From Sapria himalayana (Eukaryota > Streptophyta > Magnoliopsida > Malpighiales > Rafflesiaceae): a stretch of DNA of 64,000 nt. Positions 12,783-25,807 of this stretch are shown in pieces; positions within the stretch are counted from its first letter, which is position 1, and the number at the start of each line of letters is the position of its first letter. The notes below the pieces were generated by a model. That model did no database searches. It was not told the DNA's origin and saw only the letters and a program-made list of their open reading frames with translations. The stretch covers positions 1-64,000 of the forward strand of contig JAREIK010004183.1 in the NCBI GenBank assembly GCA_029783825.1. Direction: 5' to 3'. The position numbers and the translations under genes are program-made.

Positions 12783-13578
12783 CACTACAAAAAATTATCT
12801 TTAGCTATAAAAATTTAATTAAATAAATAATCTCTAGCTGATTTGTGAGGAATTAGCTATGGAATTGTAAGAGAAGTTTGATTTTACATTAAAAGACAAT
12901 TTTATGATGGATTTGTGACTGAGCATAGATGGAAATATTTTTTTTGATAAATATCCCTAGCAAATATTATCGTAGATTTTGGAACAAAGAATGACTAAAA
13001 ATTTAGCAATTACTTGAGAGATGGATTTTTCCTAGCAAATTAGCTCAAGAAAAAATCCCTCACTAAATCATTATTTGGAAATCTTTTTTTACAATTTTAT
13101 ATTAATAGCAAGCAATTAGTCCTTAAATTATAATTTTCACAAAATATATGTATTTCACTAAGGATATTTCCCTAGCTATTTTTCTCAGGATTATTTTAGT
13201 TGTTAATCTATACTTAGTTATTTTTTTTATATTTTATATATTATTTGTTTTAATATTTGATGTAATTTTGTTCATTAAATGTTTTTTATGGTCTATAGAT
13301 GAGGGATCCTTTAAAAACACGTTCTCCTCATATAATTATAAAAATAGGATATTATAAATAAATAATTACAAAAATTTATATATAAAATAAAAATTTATTT
13401 TAATAAAGTCTAAATTAACTATTTATAGGATTTTAAAATTTTAAAATATTTAAAAAATAATATTTTATTTAATTAATAAACATATTTATATATTTGTATT
13501 AATAAAACATAAAATAATTTATTCTATAATTATAAATAATTTTTAATTTTTTGAATTAATAAATGAATATACATTAAC
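12783..13578 (+). mobile_element. CACTA-like terminus with AGCTA subterminal repeats
   Basis: It begins CACTACAAAAAATT immediately after array 2. For about 400 bp it carries repeated TTAGCTA, CCTAGCAAATTAGC and GGAATTAGC words like those of the copies at 17691, 24182 and 25808, so it belongs to the same family. From about 13170 on it is plain AT-rich sequence without genes. It is then cut by a short CTAT/CCAT array at 13579. No right terminus was seen. Confidence 0.6.
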
Positions 13579-13709
13579 ATTTGTCCATGTGTCCACCTAT
13601 CCATCTATCCATCTATCAATCTATCCATATGTGATCTATCCATATGTCCATTTGTTTATCTATCAATCTATCTATGCATCTACCTATCCATCAATTTTTC
13701 TATCTATCT
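13579..13709 (+). repeat. Short CTAT/CCAT array
   Basis: A 130 bp stretch of TCTA mixed with TCCA units, immediately before the first copia LTR. A further 29 bp of the same kind (15279-15307) lies on the other side of that LTR, so the LTR sits inside the array. Confidence 0.85.
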
Positions 13710-15278
13710 TGTTGTGGTTCTGGTAAATTTCATATCAAAATTTAAAAATGGACTTGAAACACACTAATGATCCAAGTGAATATAATTAAATGTTGGACAA
13801 GGATATTACATACTGTAGCACAAACTTAAATTTTGATTTTGATCAACCTATTGAATCCTAACACAATCAAGTATCCATGCTTGTAGCGATATCCACACAA
13901 ATATATTTTCATTATATATAATTTTTCATTTTATATCTCTCCTATTTTATATAGTATTTTGGTTTTTCACACATTTTATTAATAGGATGTGTCATTAATG
14001 AATGATTTTGATTTTTCACACAACTTTTTAAAAGGATGTGTCATTAAAGAAACCTTTAGTTTTTCACACACCTTTATAAAAGGATGTGTCATTAAAGAAA
14101 CCTTTAGTTTTTCACACACCTTTATAAAAGGATGTGTCATTAATGAAAAGGATGTCATTGATGAAAATGATGTGTTATTAATAACACACCTTTCTAAAAG
14201 AGTGAAACATGGGCTTTATGTTTGGGCCAGTTTTAAAGGTCTAAACATATATTATTTGACTAAATTCTTTTTCGTAATTAGCTTAAGGTTTGAAAGAAAT
14301 TTCAGACTTAAATTAGGCCTAGTATATTTTAGTCTAACTAAAATAAAACAAACTCACATAATATATACATTTTATGTGTGTGACACATTAGCTTCTCATA
14401 TTGTTGGTAGCTAGTTTAAAATCTCATTTAAAAGAAACAAGAAATGAGTGGCATTTTGCATTATATGATTATTACCCAAGTGTTGAAAATATAATATTTT
14501 CAACTTAACCTAATTTCATGACCTATTTTATTTGATAACATAGTCTTTTTGTCCTTGATATCTAGATTGATTTATGAGACATTGATCATGTCATCCTCAC
14601 GTCAATCTATATATTTCTTGATCTTTGAGTAGACTAACTAAACAAATATGTTTAATATCTCATATTGACTTATTTCATCATTGCCATGCATTTTATTAGT
14701 CCTACTCAATTAAGTGGCCAACTGATATCACTTGCATTATATAGAAGGGACAAATTCCATCTACATCAATCACATCTCTTTGCATAATTTATTGTATACC
14801 TAGTAAACAACATTATAACTATCCTTGTTACATGTAGCATTTATTGAATATAAAGTATACAATACTTTATGTAGGGAACCATAGTGACTTCAGGTCAAAT
14901 GACAATTCATACTAATAATCACTATGATAATATGTATGACACTTATATAATAATCCATGTAACATTCTCTTAGCGGGTCAGTTCAGAATATGTCCTCCAA
15001 CATATACTCAAGTTTTAACTTAATATCCATATTAGTTAGCCTACATGCTAGTCTTAATGTATTAATATTTTCCTTGATTATTAATACTTGACTAGTGATA
15101 ATTTAGAATAGTATTCCTAGAATATATCACTCTAAAGCATTATTTTTTTTCATCTAATATTTGCATAGATCTAAATAAATATAATGATCATAAAATAATA
15201 TCATTATACATATAAGATTTGATACAAAAAATCCCAAAAGAATCATTTAATGATTGACTTTTACGGCAGACTCTAACA
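13710..15278 (-). mobile_element. Solo LTR of a Ty1-copia element (copy A)
   Basis: A 1569 bp copy of the LTR found at 15308-16858. On the plus strand it begins TGTTGTGGTTC and ends ACTCTAACA, so read on the minus strand it is TG...CA like a normal LTR. It is flanked by CTAT sequence on both sides (TATCT before, TATAT after, a possible imperfect 5 bp target duplication) with no coding sequence attached. That fits a solo LTR left by recombination. It contains a 48 bp unit repeated about three times at 14033-14140, which produces the spurious 141-codon frame at 13989-14414. Confidence 0.8.
14033..14140 (+). repeat. 48 bp tandem repeat inside LTR A
   Basis: The unit starts AGGATGTGTCATTAA and includes TTTTTCACACACC. 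Starts at 14033, 14081 and 14129 give an exact 48 bp spacing. LTR B has a shorter, more diverged version near 15610-15750. Confidence 0.85.
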
Positions 15279-15307
15279 TATATATAAATTTATCTATCCA
15301 TCTATCT

Positions 15308-15518
15308 TGTTGGGGTTCCCATAAATTTCATATCAGAATTTCGTAACGGACTAGGAACCTACCAATGATCCAAGTGAATACAATTAAATGTTGGACATTG
15401 ATGTTACCCATTGTAGCACAAAATTAAATTTTTGATTGCAAATGGTTTGGCCATATTCTAGCATAGTCAAGTGTCCGTGCGACCGTGCCTATAGCAGTAT
15501 CGACACAAACATATCTTC

Positions 15519-15556
<38 letters not shown>

Positions 15557-16858
15557 TTCTATCTCTCTCATTTTATATAACCATTTAATTTTTCACATAC
15601 CTTTCTAAAAGAATGTGTCATTAACTAAAAGTATATGTCAATAATGATACTTTTTGGTTTTTCACACACTATTATAAAAGGATGTGTCATTAATGAAACC
15701 TTTTAGTTTTTCACACACAATTTTAAAAGGATGTGTCATTAATGAAAAGGATTTGTCATTAATAACACACCTTTCTAAAAGAGAGAAATATGTGCTTTAA
15801 GTTTGGGCCCATTTTAAAGGTCCAAATATCTACTATTAGACCAAACTCTTTATTCTAATTAGCTTAAGATCTGAAATGACTTTCAAACTTATGATTAGGC
15901 CTAATTTATTTTAGATTAACTAAAATAAAACAAACTCCAAATATCTATATTTTTTTATGTGTGTGACCCAATAGGTTCTCATAACATTGGTAGTAACTTT
16001 AAATCTCATTTTAAAGAAATAAGCAATGAGCATTATTTAGCAATACATCATTGCTACCCAAGTGACAAAAATATAATAGATTCAACTTAACCTAATTTTG
16101 TAACTTATTTTATTGTACGACTTAGTCCGTTTGTCCATTTTATCTAGATTGGTTTATGAGGCATGGATCATGTCATTCTCACATCAGTCTATATGTTTTT
16201 TGATCTTTGAGTAGACTAAATTTAATAAATAAACTCAATATCTCATATTGGCTTATTTTAGCATGGTTGTGCATTTTAATTGTCCTCTCAATAAAGAGAC
16301 CACATTATATCACTTCCGTTATATAGAAGTGACAAATTCCATATACATCAATCACATTCCTCTGCACAATTTATTGTATACCTGGTAAATAACTTTATAA
16401 CCATCCTTGTTATAGGTGGTATTTTCTGAATCTAAAGTTTACAACTCCTTATGTAGGGAACCATAGTGACTTCAGGTCAAAGGATAATTCATACTAATAG
16501 TCATTATGATAATGTGTATGATACTTATATAATAATCCATGCAACATTCTCATAGTTGGTTAGTTCAATATATGTTATCCAACATATACTTATGTGTTAA
16601 CTTATTATCTCAAAATAGTAAACCTACATGCTAGGCTTAATGTATTAATATTGCCCTTAAATATTAAATCTTGACTAGGGATAATTTAGAGTAGTATTCC
16701 ATAGAATATATCATCCTAAAACATTATTATATTCATCTAATATTTGCACAGATCTAAATAAATATAATAATCATAAAATAATGCCTTTTACATAAATGAT
16801 ATGATACAAAAGTCTCAACAAATCATCTAATGATTGACTTTTAGGGTATACTCTAACA
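15308..16858 (-). mobile_element. 3' LTR of a Ty1-copia element (copy B)
   Basis: A 1551 bp LTR starting TGTTGGGGTTCC and ending ACTCTAACA on the plus strand. On the minus strand it follows a purine-rich tract (GCTAGTGAGAGAT, 16859-16871 region) that serves as the polypurine tract. That in turn follows the copia pol remains, so this is the 3' LTR. Its outer side abuts 29 bp of CTAT repeat and then LTR A. The two LTRs are alike along their length but clearly diverged, so they are separate insertions or old relatives and not one recent pair. Confidence 0.85.
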
Positions 16859-16871
16859 ATCTCTCACTAGC

Positions 16872-17690
16872 ACTAAAGCTAATCACTAAAGTATCTGATA
16901 CCTAGTGACCAAGTATGACCATCATGCTACCTCTATGCTAAAGCCTTGGTCAATGGGTCTGTTATGTTGTCATCCGTAGGTACTCTGCATATCTTTATAT
17001 CTCCTCTATTAATAATCTCTCAAATGAGATGGAACCTCCGAGGTATGTGTTTGGATCTTTGATGAGATCTAGTTTCCTTAGCCTATGCAATAGCCTCATT
17101 GTTGTTACAATAAAGGTCTATTTGATTTGTTTTGATTGGAACTAAATCAAGTTCAATGATAAAATTTTTGATCCAAATAGCTTTTTTTGCCACATTAGAA
17201 GCAACAATATACTCAGCTTCTATAGTAGGATCAATAACTATATATTTCTTTGAACTCTTCCAGCTCGTAGCACCACCATTTAAGCAAAATACATAACCTA
17301 ACTTTGATCTTGAATTATCCCTATCAGTTTGGAAGCCTACATTTCTGCAACACTTTACAACAAGCTCCTTATCACCTTCATATATCAAGAAATAATCTGT
17401 AGTCCTTATTAAGTACTCTCACCCAGATCTAACTATATCTTCTCATCATGCTTAATGCATATGAGACATTAGGATGAGTACATATCATGGCATACATGAT
17501 AGACCAAATAGCATATGCATATGAAATCTTATCCATGCATTCTCTTTCCTCTTTAATAGAGTGACATAGAGCCTTAGAATGGCTCATTCCATGTGACATT
17601 GGCAAGAATCCTTTCTTAGAATTCTGGATGGCAAATTTATTAAGCACTTTATCAATATGTTCACTCTAACTCAAGACAAGAACTCTTTTT
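16872..17690 (-). pseudogene. Ty1-copia pol 3' end: RT and RNase H fragments
   Basis: Read on the minus strand, a copia reverse transcriptase C-terminus comes first (17429-17647: FAIQNSKKGFLPMSHG, then ICTHPNVSYALSM). After a frameshift comes RNase H (17083-17388: GYVFCLNGGATSWKSSK, EAEYIVASNVAKKAIWI, DLYCNNNEAIA). The usual tail follows (AKETRSHQRSKHIPRRFHL, then PTDDNITDPLTKALA), with in-frame stops. Then come the polypurine tract and LTR B. Gag, integrase and the 5' LTR are absent because the element is interrupted at 17690/17691 by a CACTA terminus. It is inactive. The family copies itself through an RNA intermediate in cytoplasmic particles. Confidence 0.92.
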
Positions 17691-19950
17691 CACTACAAGA
17701 AAAATCCCACATAGCAAGGGATAATTCCCTAACTAAATAAGCATTTTCTATCGGTAAATGGGATATAGCGATTTATTAATGAAGGAACTATTCCAAATCT
17801 AAAGTGCTCATCATTAAAATTTAGTGAGGAAAAGTGTCCCTAGCTAAAAAAATTTTAGTGACGAAAAAATCCATAGCTAAAAAAAATAATTTTTCTAGCT
17901 AAATTAGCAAGCTAAATGAGAGCTTTTGTCGCTAAATGAATATAACAATGGATGCTTTCCCAATCTAAAGTGCTCATCTCTAAATATTAGCGATGGAAAT
18001 AGTCCATCGCAAAATAAATTCGACGAAAAAAATTTCTTGCTATAATAAAGATATCCCTAGCTAAATTAGCTTTGGAAACATCCATAGCTATTCTTAAAAT
18101 TTAATTTTTTTAAAATAATTTTAATTAAAATAGAAACTAAAAATGATACTTTATAATTAACAAAAAATAAAATCATTTAATAAATTATTCTAATACAATA
18201 TTATACATATTTAGAATAAAAAAATAACAAAATTTTATTACATCTTATTAATTAATGTATCTACCAACAGTGCATAAGTCATAATCTATCCATGCATTGA
18301 AGTTGCTTTCTTTCCCTCTGCTCCTCTGATCACCATCTTTGTAATGGGACAAAGCTGTCCGAGTCACGGTGCGTCTAGTCTAATGAAAAAACCATTCACT
18401 TATACAAGCTTCGTATGTGGAACTATACGGTACCATATCTGTAAGAAATTTAAACCACTCAATCAATTCAAAATAAATAAATAAAAAGTTATGTTTTGAT
18501 AAATATATAATATTGTAGTATATATGTACATATATACTAGCATTTCACTCGTACATATATTACTACAGTATATGTACATATAAACTATAGTATTATGTGT
18601 ACATATATCCCGAGTACATATATACTCAGTATATAGGTACATAAAATATTGCATTATTATATGTGCGAATATCACCATCTACATGAGTATCATCATCATC
18701 ATCTTAATACCTAGTATAATTAGAACCAATCATGGTAGAACCTAGAGCAAAAAAACTTATTTACTCATACGTTCGCTTTGAACTATGTAATAATTGCATA
18801 TCAATACAATTACCAAGATTTTTAAGACCAACCTCTATCTGCCTCGCTGGACTTGACTTGAAATATCTTAATCCCAGAGCTTTAGGGAAAGTCTTTAATC
18901 CATGGCTTTTATTTCCTGCATCAGTAAGTAATGCACAATGATGTTCAGACCAGCCCTAGCAATTATATATTCAAAAGTGTGTTTGTGTGTAAATGGGTGT
19001 GTATGCATGACAATATATACATGTCTACAAAGAAATATATGCACCCAATTATATTTATACTCAATATATACGTACATATATACTATAGAATAAAATTATG
19101 TATATACTGAGTATATACTTATGTATATACTGAGTATATTATTACGTATATACTGAGTATATACTTACGTATATACTACAGCATAAACATACTTATATAC
19201 CAAATATATACATACGTATATACTACAGTATATATTTATGGATATACTGAGTATATATGTACAAATATACTCAGTATATACGAACATATATACTCGGTAT
19301 ATGCATACTTATATACTCAATATATGTAGATATATACTCAGTATATATTTAATTTATACCAAGTATATATGTATGTATATACTACAGTATTATATGTACG
19401 TATGTATAATAACATAGCCTTAGATGACACACATACTTGTACTTTCATGCAAATAGAGATATCATCAAAGACAACAGAATAAAATAATATAGGACTTTAA
19501 AACACACATATAGGTCTCTCAAGCATGGTTAGCATTTCTAGTTCTTTTTCCTCTGGTACTTCACACAGATAGAGAACATTATTACACCTGCACATGGCGC
19601 ATAACATACTACATTTACAAACCAATAACCAATAACAAGTAGTTGTAGATCTAAACTACGATGACGTAGATCTAGACAAAATAAGAGTTTCAAGAATAAA
19701 CCTACGTTTGCGTGGAATTAATTTTTTGTTTCATCTCATAGCTTAATAAGCTAAGGTGTTGTTCCCAGCATAATGAAGGAACAACCAAGCCTATTAGATA
19801 CCTATAATAGGCTAAAAATATACCCAAAAAATTCAGGGACAACAAACATATTCACAGATATATAAAAATAGTTATTATAGACATGAACAAACACAAATTA
19901 AAATTGATAGTCAAATAACTTTGACAAAAATCTAAAAGATGTCCAGCAAT
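17691..19950 (+). mobile_element. CACTA element copy 1, truncated by CTAT array
   Basis: It starts CACTACAAGAAAAATCCC at 17691, inside the copia element. The first ~430 bp hold many CCTAGCTAAATTAGC-type subterminal repeats. After AT-rich DNA comes a conserved stretch (18240-18460) and then a minisatellite-like region of GTATATACTGAGTATATAC-type palindromes (18500-19400). Next is another conserved block with exon-like pieces (18720-18945, 19500-19890). All of this recurs in the copy at 25808 in the same order. The match stops at GATGTCCAGCAAT (19950), where a CTAT array takes over, while copy 2 continues with transposon sequence. No transposase frame remains in this copy. Confidence 0.85.
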
Positions 19951-20877
19951 CTGTTTATTTATCTTATTATCTTTTTATCTTTTTATCTTTTTATCTTTTT
20001 ATCTTTTTATCTTTTTATCAATTTGTTTATCTTTTTATCGATCAATCTATCTATCTTATTATCTTATTATCTACTAATCTGTTTATTTATTTATCTATTT
20101 ATATATTTGTTTATTTGTCTATTTGTCTATATGTCAATCCTTCTATCCATTTAGCTATCTATATATCTATCAATCTTTCTATCTATCTATCATTCTATTT
20201 ATCTATTTTTTATATCTATATGTCTATAATTCTATCATTTTATTTGTCTATCTATCTATTTATGAATCTATCTACTTTCCTTCGATCTATCTATCTATAT
20301 ATCTATCTATATATCTACCTATCTATCTGTCTAACTATCTATCTATCTATCTCTCTATATATTTATCAATCTATATATCTATCTATCTGTATATCTGTCT
20401 ATCTATCTATATGTTTTTATATCAATATGTCTATAAATCTATCTTTCTATCAATATATTTGTCTATCTAGTTATCTATCTATCATTCTATAGGTCTATAC
20501 GTCTATCTATCTATCTTTCTATTTTCCTATTTATCTATATATATATATTTCTTTCTATTTGCATATATATATATATATATCAATTTATGTATCAAGAAAT
20601 CAATCAATCTATCTTATGTATGTATATCTATTTATCTATCTATTTATATATCAATATTTTAATCAATCTATATGTCTATCTATCAATCTATCTATATGTC
20701 AATTTGTCTATCTGTTTATCTGTGTATCTTTATCTCTATTTTTCTTTCTATCTTATTATCCTTCTATATTTCTATCTATCTATATGTTCATCCATCAATA
20801 AGTATATTTGTATATCTATCTTTTTGTCTATCTGAAAATTCGTCTATCTGTCTGTGTCTATCTATCTATTTATCTAC

Positions 20878-20923
<46 letters not shown>

Positions 20924-20989
20924 TTTTGTCTATATATCTATCTGTATATATGTATTTTTGTTTATTTGTTATATCTGTCTATCTATCTA

Positions 20990-21028
<39 letters not shown>

Positions 21029-21616
21029 CAAATAATCAAACAATCTAACTATAGATCTATGTATGTATCTATCTATATATCTAACTATTTATCTATCTAT
21101 CTAATTATCTAATTATCTATCTATCTATCTAATTATCTAATTATCTATCTATCTATCTAATTATCAATCAACCAATCTATCTATCTATCTATATATCTAT
21201 CTACCCATCTACTTATCTATCATTCTATCTATCTATCTACCTACCTACTAATTTATCAATAAAATATCTATCTATGTATCTATCTATGTATCTCTCTATC
21301 TATCAGCCTATCTATCTAACTGCGTATTTCTATGTCAATCTTTCTAAAAATTTGTCTATATTTCTATATGTCAATTTGTCTATTTACCTAATTGTGAAAC
21401 TATCTATCTATCTATATATCAAACATACTATTTACCTATTTATCTGTATGTCTATCTATCTATTTATCTATCTTTACATCTATTTGTCTATTTATATGTT
21501 TATCTTTCTATCAGCCTATCTGTCTATATGTTTATCTATCTATCAATCATTCTATCATTCAATTTGTTTATCTATTTATTAATCTATTTATCTACTTACC
21601 AATCTATCGATCTATG

Positions 21617-21665
<49 letters not shown>

Positions 21666-24181
21666 GTCTATCTATCTGTCTCTTAGTTTATTTGTTTATC
21701 AGTCATTCAATGTAATTTTCTATGACTCTATCTGTCTATGAGTATATATGTCTATATGTTTTTATGTCTATCTATCTAGATGTCTATCTATGTATGTATC
21801 TATCTGTCTATTTGTATATCTGTCTATCTATCTATCTATATATTTATCTATATATTTGTCTATTTATCTTTCTGTCAATCAATCTATCTATTTATCTCTT
21901 TATCCATCTATCTATATTTCTATCTATATGTCTATATGCCTATATGTCTATCTATCTATCTATCGATCTATTTATTTATCTTTCTATCTATCTATCTATC
22001 TAACTATCTGTCAATCTTTCTATTTATCTATTTATCTGTCTTTATTTCTATCTATCTATCTATCAATTTATCTTTCTAATTGTCTTTCTATTTATATGTA
22101 TATCTATCTATATTTCTATTTGTCTATTTTTTATATGTCTATCTATCTGTCTATCTATTTATTTATTTATATATTTGTCTATCTATTTATCTATCTATCA
22201 TTTTTGTCTGTCTATCTATCAATTATTTGTTTATCAATCATTCAGTCTATTTTTTATCACTCTATCTGTCTATCAGAATATATGTCTATATATCTCTATG
22301 TCCTTATGTCATTATGTCTATCTGTCTAGTTGTCTATCTATTTATCTGTGTATCTATCTATCTATATGTATATTTATCTATCTATCTATCTATCTATCTG
22401 TCTATAGATATATCTTTCTGTTTGTTTATTTATCTAGCTATATTTCTATATTTCTATATATCTGTCAGTCTAACTTTCTAATCATCTATCTATTTATATG
22501 TATATCTATCTATCTTTTTATTTTTCTATTTATCATTATGTCTATTTGTCTATGTGTCTGTCTATATGTTTATTGATTTATTTGTTTATTTGTCTATCTA
22601 TCTATCTGTATAAAAATTTATTTATTTATCAATCATTTAGTCTATTTTTTATCACTCTATTTGTCTATCAGAATATATGCCTATATGTCTATATGTCTTT
22701 GTGTCTTTATGTCTTTATGTCTTTTTGTCTTTTTGTCAAGCTGTCTTACTATCTGTCTATCTATTTATCAATCAATCTATCTGTATATATATCTATCTAT
22801 CTATCTGTCGGTCTATCTATTGATATATCTATTTGTTTGTGTATTTTATGATCTATCTTTATTTATTTCTATCTATCTATCAGTCTATCTTTCTAATTGT
22901 CTATTTGTTTATATGGATATCTATCTATCTTTCTATTTATCTAATTATCTATATATTTATCTATCTATCTATAAGTCTCTTTATTGGTCTCTCTATTTAT
23001 ATGTCTATCATTCTATCTATTTATCTATGTATCAATCAAATAATCTATATATCTATATGTTTGTCTATCTATCTATCTATTTGTATATATGTCTATTTAT
23101 CTTTTTGTATATTTATCTTTCTGTCTATCTATTTATCTATATATCTATATATCTATCTATCTATCAAATGATTAATATCTCTATTTATCTATCTATCTAG
23201 CTACCTTTCTATCTGTCTATTTATCTATACGTCTATCTATCAATCTATCTATATGTCTATCTGTGTAATTCTCAATCTATATATTTATCTATTTTTCTAT
23301 CTATCAATTTTTATATCTGTCAAACTATATATATGTCCATATATCAATATATCTAGCTATTTGACTATCTATTTGTCTATATATCTTTTTATCAATCTAT
23401 TTATATGTTTATTTATATATCTATCTTTCGGTGTATTTATCTATCTATATATTTATTTATTTGCCTATTCTCTATTTGTCTATTTGCCTACTTGTCTATA
23501 TGTCTATATATCTTTCAGTCCATCTATCTATATGTCTATTTATATATTTGTCTATTTGTAAAAATGAATAACTGGCCATTTGTCTATCTATCTATCTATC
23601 ATAAATCAATTTGTTTCACTATTCATTTATCTATCCGACTTTTTGTCTACTTGTCTACCTATCTACATAATTATCTATATATCTATCTATTTGTCTATCT
23701 ATATAACAATCTATCTATATATCTGTCTATCTATCTATCTATATGTTTATCTATTTATCTGTCTATTTGTCTATCAGTCTATCTATGAATCTGTCTATCC
23801 GTCTATCTATTTATCAAATTTTTATTCTATCAATCTCTCTTTCTTTCTTTTTATCTGTCTATTTAAATATCTATTAATTTGTTTATCATTCTATCTATCT
23901 ATCAATTTATCTATTTATCTACTTGCCTATCTATCTATCTATCTATCTGCCTAAATATCTATCTATATTTCTTCTAAATATCTATCAATATATCGATCAA
24001 TCAATCTATCTATCTATCTATATCTATCTATTTGTGAATCTATCTATCTATATATCAATCTATATGTCTCTTTTTCAAATTATCTATATGTATATCTATT
24101 TATATATCAATTTATCCATCTAAATTTATATATATTTATATGTCTATTTGTATATATGTCTATATGTCTATCTATCTATTC
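19951..24181 (+). repeat. CTAT microsatellite array 3a
   Basis: 4.2 kb of degenerate CTAT/TCTA. It starts inside CACTA copy 1 and includes (TA)n runs at about 20885-20921, 20993-21023 and 21624-21662. A higher-order duplication shows as matching blocks near 22230-22330 and 22620-22720, about 393 bp apart, with a weaker third relative near 21690-21780. It ends at a CACTA-type end (24182). Leu-Ser-Ile-Tyr frames here are artefacts. Confidence 0.95.
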
Positions 24182-24388
24182 TACTACAAGAACAAATTTA
24201 TTTAGATAGGGAATTTTAGCTAGGGATCAATCCCTAGCTAAATTAGGAGGGATTAGCTAGGGAATAGCAATGGATTTATGATTTTTTGTTGAAATAAAAA
24301 TTTGCAACGGATTAGCGACGGATTAGCAATGGAATATTTACATAAATTCCACTCAAGAAAATCAGTGAATTTAGCAATGGATTAGCTC
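24182..24388 (+). mobile_element. Short CACTA end fragment between arrays
   Basis: It begins TACTACAAGAACAAATT, one base off CACTACAAG, and carries TTAGCTAGGG and AATTAGGAGGGATTAGC subterminal words typical of the copies at 17691 and 25808. Only about 207 bp remain before CTAT repeat resumes. It is thus a stub of the transposon end enclosed by array on both sides. Confidence 0.75.
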
Positions 24389-25807
24389 TATATGTCTAAT
24401 AATCTATCTATCTGTCTAATAATCTATCTATCTATCTATATGTGTATCTATCTATCTGTCTATTTGTCTATCAATATGTCTATCATTCTATCTGTCTGTT
24501 TATCTATCATTTTGTCTATCAATTTGTCTATCTATCTATCTATCTAGTAATCAGTCTATGTATCTATCTATGTATTTGTCTATCTATCTATCTGTCTATC
24601 TTTCTATCTATCTATTTACATATATCTATCTATATGTCTATCTACCAGTCTATCAATCTATCTATTTATCTATGTATCTTTATATCTGGCTCTCAATCAA
24701 TCTATCAATCTGTTTATTAATTTGCTTATCTATCTATCTATTAATCTATCTATCATTCTATCTATCAATATATCTTTGAATTACTGTATCAATTTATCTA
24801 TAAACATGTTTATAAATCTGTCTATCAACCTATTTAACATTCTATCTATTAATCTATCTATGAATTTGTCTATCAATCAATCTATCAATCTCTCTTTCAA
24901 TTTATCTATCTTTATATCTATTTATCTATCTATTTAACTATCTTTATGACTACCTATCTGTCAGTCTATCAAACTATTTATCTTTATATCTATTTGTCTA
25001 TCTATATGTCTATAGATCTATCTATCCATCTGTCTATTTGTATGTCTATGTGTCTGCATGTTTGTCTATTTATTTATCTATCTATCTATATGTCTATCTA
25101 TATGTCTATCTATATATCTATCTATCTATCTATATATATGTATATCTAAATGTTTAACTATCTGTCTATTTATCAGTTTGTCTATCTGTCAATCTATCTG
25201 TCTATTTATCTAACTATCTGACTATTTATTTGTCTATTTATCTAACTATCTGACTATTTATTTGTCTATTTATATCTCTATCTATATATCTGGCTATTTA
25301 TCTTTTTGTCGATCTATCTATCTATTTGTCTATTTATTTATCTATTTATCTATATATCTATCTATATGTTTATCTATAGTTTGTTTATCTGTATAACTTT
25401 CTATCTAGTTATATATTTGTCTCTCTATCAGTATATATGTCTATTTATTTGTTTGTCTTTTTGTCTATCTATCTCTCAATCTATCTCTTTATCTATTTGT
25501 CTATCTATCCGTCAATCAATTTATCTATTTATCTATACATTTATATCTATCTATCTATATCTCAATCTGTTTAACTATTATTCAATCTATCTATTTATCT
25601 TCTATCTCTCTATCTTTCTTTCTTTCTATATATCTGTATATATATATATATATATCTATCTATCTAATTGCTTGTCTATATGTCTGTTTATCTTTCTGTC
25701 TATCTATCTATTAATCTATCTATTTGTCTATGTATATGTCTATCTCTCTAACTATTTATCTATCTATCTATCTCTCTATCTCTTTATCTACCTATCAATT
25801 TGCCAGT
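24389..25807 (+). repeat. CTAT microsatellite array 3b
   Basis: 1.4 kb of CTAT/TCTA repeat in the same orientation as 3a, ending at the CACTACAAGAAAATTCCC terminus at 25808. A 44-base stretch near 25207-25250 is repeated next to itself. Confidence 0.95.

Noticed and set aside
13989..14414. 141-codon frame in LTR A
   Set aside because: It is produced by the 48 bp tandem repeat inside the LTR, is not kept in LTR B and shows no domain.
13710..16858. Reading LTR A and LTR B as the two LTRs of one complete element
   Set aside because: Only 29 bp of CTAT repeat separates them, and the pol remains lie outside the pair, so LTR B is a 3' LTR and LTR A a solo copy.
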